From NCBI GenBank assembly GCA_026874595.1, contig CM049316.1:12452839-12516838 (forward strand): 64,000 nucleotides of DNA. The letters are read 5' to 3'. Shown here in pieces: positions 57,520 through 64,000 of the stretch (position 1 is its first letter; every line of letters begins with the position of its first letter). A model generated the notes under the pieces. That model did not search any database. It had not been told where the DNA came from and worked only from the letters and a program-made list of their open reading frames with translations. This DNA is from Sipunculus nudus (lineage: Eukaryota; Annelida; Sipuncula; Golfingiida; Sipunculidae). A program made the position numbers and the translations under genes.

Positions 57520-60500
57520 TAGCTCAGCTGACTATAAGTCATCTGAGCTATAGTCGTGGTCCATTGTCCGTCCGTCTGTCCGTCCGTCCGTCCGTCCGTC
57601 CGTAGATGTGGCACGTTTTGAAACCGTAAGACCTAGGAATCCAAAATTCAGCATAATGTTAGATGTCCCCAAGATCTCCTACCAAGCCGAAAACTGGGTC
57701 TTTGCGACTTCGTTCCTTTGAGAAATTAAGGAAAAACCTCAATTTTTTGTTAAAATCCTATTTTCACACTTCAGGACTGCCTTATATCAAAACCACTCAT
57801 CTGTTTTTCCTCATATTTACCATAAATATTCTTCTATATAATTCCTATGTACATGCCAGAAATTAAGTCTGTTTAGTATAAATTCTTTAAGTTATGGGCC
57901 CAAACATAATGGACTTTGTAAAAAATCAGGAAAAATATTTACTCACTTAACATGAAAAATTTTGAAACTAGAGTCTATTTTCCCAAGTATATAACTATGT
58001 TTAATTAAGATTCAATTGTTTACCCAAAATTAGATCTGAATTTTGTAAATTTTTAAGTAATTAGCATAAAAATAAAATCAGTACCTTAAATTTTGCCCAA
58101 CTTTGACCATGGCACGTTTTTTTTCTGTAAGTACCTTTGATTTAATTTTCACAGCATGTAAACATAAATATTTAATTTGTTTAAATCTGAAATTTGGAAG
58201 TAAAAGCTTGAAAATTAAGCTAGTTATTGATTTTTTTTCTTGAGGCTCTATTGTAGTCATTTGCTTTGATTACAGATTACAGATGCAGGGTCCCACTCCA
58301 GGCCACTGGAAGTCAGCAATGCCAGGGTTTCTGATTTGTTACAGTCACTGGGGGAGATCCCCTGCTGTGACAGGTGTACAGTTATTCTCATATCACCACC
58401 CCAATCACCCCCCCCCCCCCAAACCCCCCCCCAACCCAACCCAACCCACCAAGTGTTCACTGTATCTTCTTAATTGTAATGCTGTTTCCACTCTGATATG
58501 CAAAAACTTTCCTTGAAAAAGTAATTCAAGGTGTAATCCAGAAGATGCAATGTTGTGTAATGTAGCATTTTTAAAGAATCATTTTTCTTTTAAATGATTT
58601 TACCAATCATAATAGAACCCATCAGTGTGCTTAAATTATGATAAAATATGAAGCACATTATGGATAAATAAAGACACAATTAAAAATTGAGAAGTCTAAA
58701 TCAAGTATTTTTTTAGATATTTATTGTTTTGCAGATTTAAAAGATATATTTTTGTGGTAAAAAATAAATAAACATTTGTATGCATGATATGGTGTTATAT
58801 GACAAGATTGAGATTTATGATGATGCAGTTGAGAATTATGAATCAACTTTTATATTCAGTTGTATCTGTTTTATTGGAAATGTATAGAAATATAAACTTA
58901 AATTAAAAAAAAATTAATGTGATAAAAAAATGAGGATTTATTACAAACATTTGTTCATTATTTTCCTGCATCAGCAGAATTTGAGATAGGCTTTGTTTGC
59001 CATGTTTTATGTTGTTAATTAGTTATATTTCAACTGTATACATTTCATAAAAAAACATATATTTAATAATATATATTATACAAAAAAAAAGATTCGATTG
59101 AACAAATGTATAAACTACTGGAAATCAACAGTTAATCGAAAAGCCAACTAATCATCATGGTAAGTGTACAGATCATTTGTTCACAAACTGCTCACATGCT
59201 TCAGTTTCAACATTAGGAAACACATGGTCAGGTCACAAAATATTATTTGCAACAATTTCTTGCTCATCAATACAAACCAATCATATAAACCAACCATGGC
59301 CTTTATTACCTCTTCCTCTTACACTTTATCTCCATTTGATATTATTTTAGATTTTTACCTTCAAGGTTAACGTCAGCTGAGCACAGTGACTCGAGCACCA
59401 TGTAACATATTGTTTACATCAAGCTAGTGTTATGCAGTTTGCAAGAGCTCAGCTCCCTAGCTTCAGCTCTAAGTTCCTTAAATTCGGCATACAGTTAGAT
59501 GTCTCCAAAATCCCCTACCATGCCAAGAATTTGGTCACTAGGACTTAATACCTTCGAGATATTAATGAAAAACTTCATTTTTCCATTAAAAACCCATTGT
59601 TACACTTCAAGACTGCCAAATATCAAAACCACTGATCTGACTTTAATCATAAACAATATACATATTTTTCATTCTCTATGCACATGCCAGAATGATGTCA
59701 GTATTGCGTAATTGTTTTAAGTTATGGGCCCAAACATAATGCACTTTGTAAAAAATCAAGAAATATATTTACTCCCTTAACAAGGGCATTGCTGAAGCTA
59801 GAGATTTTTTTGTCAGGGATGTAACATTATTTAATCAAGATTCAATTGAATACCCAAAATTAGTTCTTAATTTTTCAAATTTTAAAATTTAAAAGTTATT
59901 AGTGTAAATATAAAATTAGTACCTTAAATTTTGCCCAACTGTGACCATGGCACGTTTGTTTCCCGTGAGCACTGTTGATATAATTTTCATATCATGCACA
60001 CATAAGGATTTCAGCTTAGAAAGCTGAAAGAAATTGGCCAAAAATTGTAGCTTTTATTAATGTTTTTTATGAGACCCTGTCAGACTTTGGCTCTCTCCAG
60101 CCCCTCTTGAATCACCTGTATTATGCATGCTTGAGGCGAGGCATACATAGAATCCAGGCAGCTTATGGCCAGCCACAGTTGATCCAGGTGTCCAACCCAA
60201 CACATCTAGTAGTTTTAACCAACAACATAACAATAAACAATAAATTAATAAATTTTTATTGGTTTTTAATAACAAATTAAAGAAAAATAGAAAAGGAATT
60301 TGTTAGTTTATAATAACAGGAAATTAACTTGCAGTTACTGATGATATAAGAATCTTGTATGGATGGGTAGAATGTCACGTATTCCAAATAACACCATGCA
60401 GTCACCTATGGCATTTTTCAGTTCAATTTTAATGATAAAGAAGTAAATCATATTATTCATTACTAATCATTAGGGATCATATGAAGGAAATAAATGATAG

Positions 60501-61268
60501 ACAAAGATGCAGTTGATAATATTAATCTAGATTCCTACTGTGTCTAGTGTGTACATTGATGTGAAATTAGTCCAAAATGAATTTTTTACAGTTATTTTTA
60601 ATATAAATAAAAGCCATAAAACCATGTACTTATGATCATTATTTAAATGTGTGAATTTTGTATATTCTGGATTCTCAACATCATTGTTTGGTGAAAACTG
60701 AATAAATACCAGACAAGGTGCGAATACTTTGTAATTGTATTTAAATACGAATATGATTATGTACTCCATTATAAAATTTCTTGCATAAAGAATGGGAATT
60801 CAGGTAAAAATTAAAGTATATGAATACTCGTGCAAATACTTTCAAAATGTATTCATGAATGCATTCATGAATATATTCTTTAATATTATTTTAATAATCA
60901 TTTCAGTTATATTTCATTTTACAAAATCATATGATTCTCTTATTATTTTTAATAAAAATTATATATGGGACAATATTTGTAATTTTTTTTAATAAATAGT
61001 TAAACTCATATTATATGTTCTGCTTATAAGTTATTTGGCCAAGTCAAAATCTGTGTGACAATAGTACTCCATTTGTTAATAAAATAAATGAAATCAATGC
61101 TCTTCCCTGTCTCCAAAGGAACTATCAAAATCATACATAAGCTAAACAACAACAACTCATAATACAGCTTATATTTATTACCACACAAAACCAGCATGTA
61201 CCTCATTTCTAAATAATATTTTTTTATCATATATAACAGCTGAGCGTCGTGACCCATAGGTCCCTTGT
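57520..61268 (+). mobile_element. Rolling-circle (Helentron-like) element, full-length copy B
   Basis: 5' end at 57520: TAGCTCAGCTGAC forms a palindrome with GTCATCTGAGCTA, followed by GTCC/TCCG repeats. 3' end at 61237-61268: CAGCTGAGCGTCGTGACCC, then a hairpin and CCTTGT. Two diverged internal direct repeats lie at about 57655-58150 and 59490-60000. Relative to copy A it has roughly 1.2 kb more between them (about 58200-59370). No protein-coding capacity, so it depends on a helper in trans. Confidence 0.72.
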
Positions 61269-63175
61269 TTTTTTATTATATCAACCTATTAATTAATTTT
61301 GGCTGAATACAAAAGTGTCCAAGCAATGCCAACCCCTCACACAGACTTACTGTCTCTTTTGACCTGTTTTATTCATTTTTCGGTTCTCTGTTTGATGAAA
61401 CACAGACAATCTGCATCTACTTACCATAACATGTATGCATGACCAGAGGTCTGACCTCTGTGAACTGACCGCGTGTGGGACCTCATGTGGGACAACTTCC
61501 AAACAAGGAGAAGAAATGTAAAAAAAAACCTATATGGTATGGTTTCATTTCAATAATGCAGGCAAACTCTAGAAATGTACTGGCTATAAAATTGTTAGCA
61601 AAGTTGTAGATCTCTATATCAGTTGAGATGATATTCAGGTCTGTAAAGGGTCAGAAAAATAAACATGTAATAGTAAAAAGCTGATTAATTCCGATTATCA
61701 GTTGGTAGAGGTCAACCAGTTGTTACTGATGATCGATCATAAAATAACAACCAATTCCCATCACTAATTTCTCATAAGATTTATGATTTTGAGTCAGAAA
61801 CTGCTCTTTTCCATTGCCTTGATTGGCTTATCTACATAATTGCACTTCATCTTGCATACAAAACAAATCCCTTTAAATCAGGAGGTTAGCAAACTTTACA
61901 TAGGATCTCTAAAAGGCTGCATTCAACAGAAAACTTAAATTTTCTAAATAATAAAAGTCATTTGCACACAAAAATTAAAAAAAAAAATACAACTGTACTC
62001 TTTGGAAAACAGAATTTGAACTATAATAGTATAAATAATTAAAGTCTTTAAAATGATACAGAATAAAATGAACTGTTTTGAGCTTAGTTGCCTGAATAAA
62101 ATAAACTCTGATGAAGAATATTTGATCAACATTAATGTACAGACTAGAGAACATACTTATTCAATTTTTTGCAGCATTTACTGGTGATGTATAAACTTGC
62201 TGCATTTTTCATATTAGAATTATCACCAGAACATGATTAATTATCACAAATTTGAGGAAAAAGTGCATATCACCTCAGATGTTGGGATATGATATTAGCC
62301 CTTAAATTATGATCAAGAGTTGATTCCTGATCACAATTTTCAGACTGAATGTGATTGTAGGAGGATATAACATAAACCCATAAATAATAACCAATACCTG
62401 TGACAAGCTCCGTGAAATGCCACGTTAAAATGAGCGGCGACAAGAAGCCTGTCGTGTGCAGGATCTCATCATAAAGTGAACTCTTATGAACGAGGCCAAT
62501 CTCAAGTTGGGTAATCAGTGAAATTTATTGCCCCTGAAATAGTTCTAAATTGACCTCTCCACTAATGCCCAGCAGAAGCCCATATTTCCAGTACTCGCAG
62601 CAGTAATGATCCAGTTTATGCCTCACAGACTGCAAGCAAATATGGCATAGCTGAGGGCAGGCTGACAGAGATTTTACCAGCACTGGCAACCCAGTCAGCC
62701 ATGAAATGGTTTTCCATATTTCACCCCTGGGATTTTGTGTACTTCATTGTCATGATGGCATGGTTCATGTAGGCCTGACTTGGCCAGGAAACCACTTAGT
62801 TGTTAAACTTATTAAACTTGATACCTTGTCTTGTTGGTATCATATAATCTGAGTGAGATGGTAAATGTTCATTATATTACTGGTGGTTATCTATTAAGTG
62901 GGCTCTGGATATCAGCCTTTGCAACACAGGGCAAGAAACAATTTCTGTGTAGCAGAAATTAGATGTTAAACAGATTTTTTTTTCCTCTTTTGTGTGTTAC
63001 ATCCTGGTTTGGTGGTTGATCAAGCTGTTATCTACCTCTTTAACACAATTGACCTAACCATGAACTCCATGTAACCTTAATCGCATATTCATTTAATGAA
63101 TAATCATGGGCAGAGCAGTTGCGAGCAACCAATCAAGTTACCATTGGCAATGTTCAGTTAATCATCTGACTAGCG
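61269..63175 (+). other. VAC14 intron 2, late part
   Basis: Mostly AT-rich and featureless. 62400-62780 is GC-richer and more complex than its surroundings, but no exon reading frame with splice sites is seen in it. Confidence 0.35.
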
Positions 63176-63179
63176 CAAA

Positions 63180-63308
63180 TGTTGCAACTCACTTTACCAG
63201 GACCTCTGTCAGCATGTTTCCCAGATATATTTCTTACAAAGGTTGCTTTGTATAAAAAATATTCCAGAAACATGCTGACAGGGGTCCTGGTAAAGAGAGT
63301 CGCAAAAT
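63180..63308. repeat. Long hairpin: 39-bp inverted repeat arms
   Basis: The arms at about 63182-63220 and 63270-63308 match as inverted repeats with about 3 mismatches in 39 (core TTTACCAGGACC and CTGTCAGCATGTTTC), around a loop of about 48 nt. Confidence 0.8.
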
Positions 63309-64000
63309 ATGCTATTGTCTTAAAAACAGCTCTCGCAACCACAGGCATCGAAAGTCTTATGTGAAGGAGCATTTTTTGGGATCATAAGCATAATTATGTA
63401 AAAGGGGCCAGGCATGAGGGCTGTGCTGGGTAGGTCAATTCACCACCGATTCAGAATGAAATCTTGTCAGATACCATAATATTTTAAGGAGAAAACACTG
63501 TACTTCATGTATATTTGACATACATCTGATATGTCTAATCACCTCAGCCAGGTCTTAGAAAGGATAAGTGTGCATGATGAGGTGCTTGAGATTGTCATTT
63601 GAAAAGTGTCATGAATTTCCTGTAATTTCTCATTGGCCCAAAATTTATTATAATTGATGATCGGTCAGTTAGTGCATTACAGTTTGATCATAGATATTGC
63701 ACCGCCATTATCTATACAGATAACAGTATTGCTAACCTGAGGACAAATTTACATGATTAAGTATGTATTTAACAAGAACATAACAATAATAATACATATA
63801 CACTGGATAACTGTGGTGTATTACATATTTAATTTGTTTTGCAGTTGGGTACAAATTAAATATTAATCCATTATTAAATATATGTACAATGTATTCAATA
63901 TATTCTTGCACTGTGTTGTAAAGTCTATACCTGGTCATTCTCAAAGGTTTTAATCATCATTAAAAAAGTTGTTAAGATTTAGATGGGCTTCTGTTTATTT
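63309..64000 (+). other. VAC14 intron 2, end of window
   Basis: No gene or repeat recognised. The VAC14 intron continues past 64000. Confidence 0.4.

Noticed and set aside
1-64000. CRISPR arrays, operons, bacterial or phage genes
   Set aside because: The regular arrays are head-to-tail minisatellites without unique spacers, and gene structure is spliced eukaryotic throughout.

Overview
The window is animal nuclear DNA, most likely from a marine bivalve mollusc. It is AT-rich, with small exons in long introns and GT-AG splice sites throughout. It carries several families of non-autonomous rolling-circle (Helentron-like) elements with internal tandem repeats and (TCCG)n runs, a style typical of bivalve genomes. 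The species cannot be fixed from this sequence. The exon structures below were worked out by hand: splice sites, phases and reading frames were checked for internal consistency, but no alignment or transcript evidence was available.

Layout. (1) 1-1690: the decayed end of a DIRS-type tyrosine-recombinase retroelement, then a 20-bp minisatellite. (2) 1930-23087, + strand: the last 22 coding exons (966 codons plus stop) of a long coiled-coil protein ending in the C-terminal domain shared by kinesin KIF15 and HMMR/RHAMM; the 5' part, including any motor domain, lies before the window. After its UGA stop the same frame stays open for 268 codons to 23891. (3) 23892-34330: tail-to-tail intergenic or UTR DNA with a truncated rolling-circle element, two tRNA-derived SINEs and a TA-flanked MITE. 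(4) 34331-39792, - strand: a complete four-exon coding region (248 aa) for a four-helix MARVEL-domain membrane protein (MAL/plasmolipin/CMTM type). (5) 39797-46445: mostly non-coding, with a SINE-like piece, a dead non-LTR reverse-transcriptase fragment and AT microsatellites. (6) 46446-50792: three nested transposons. (7) 51159 onward, + strand: the first two coding exons of VAC14, the scaffold of the PIKfyve/FIG4 lipid-kinase complex; its second intron fills the rest of the window and holds MITEs, a 26-bp minisatellite and a full-length 3.7-kb rolling-circle element.

The genes show no common pathway: a mitotic or centrosomal coiled-coil protein, a membrane-traffic tetraspanner and an endolysosomal phosphoinositide scaffold. 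What stands out is their tandem repeats. At three exon-intron boundaries the splice site itself has been multiplied in a minisatellite. The most striking is in the MARVEL gene: eleven tandem 117-bp units, nine with an intact 3' splice acceptor, and all nine in frame. The other main points are the long open frame behind the UGA-CGG stop of the KIF15/HMMR-like gene, a run of five symmetrical exons that each encode about 42 residues (six heptads), and a Helitron insertion proven by an empty-site copy elsewhere in the window.
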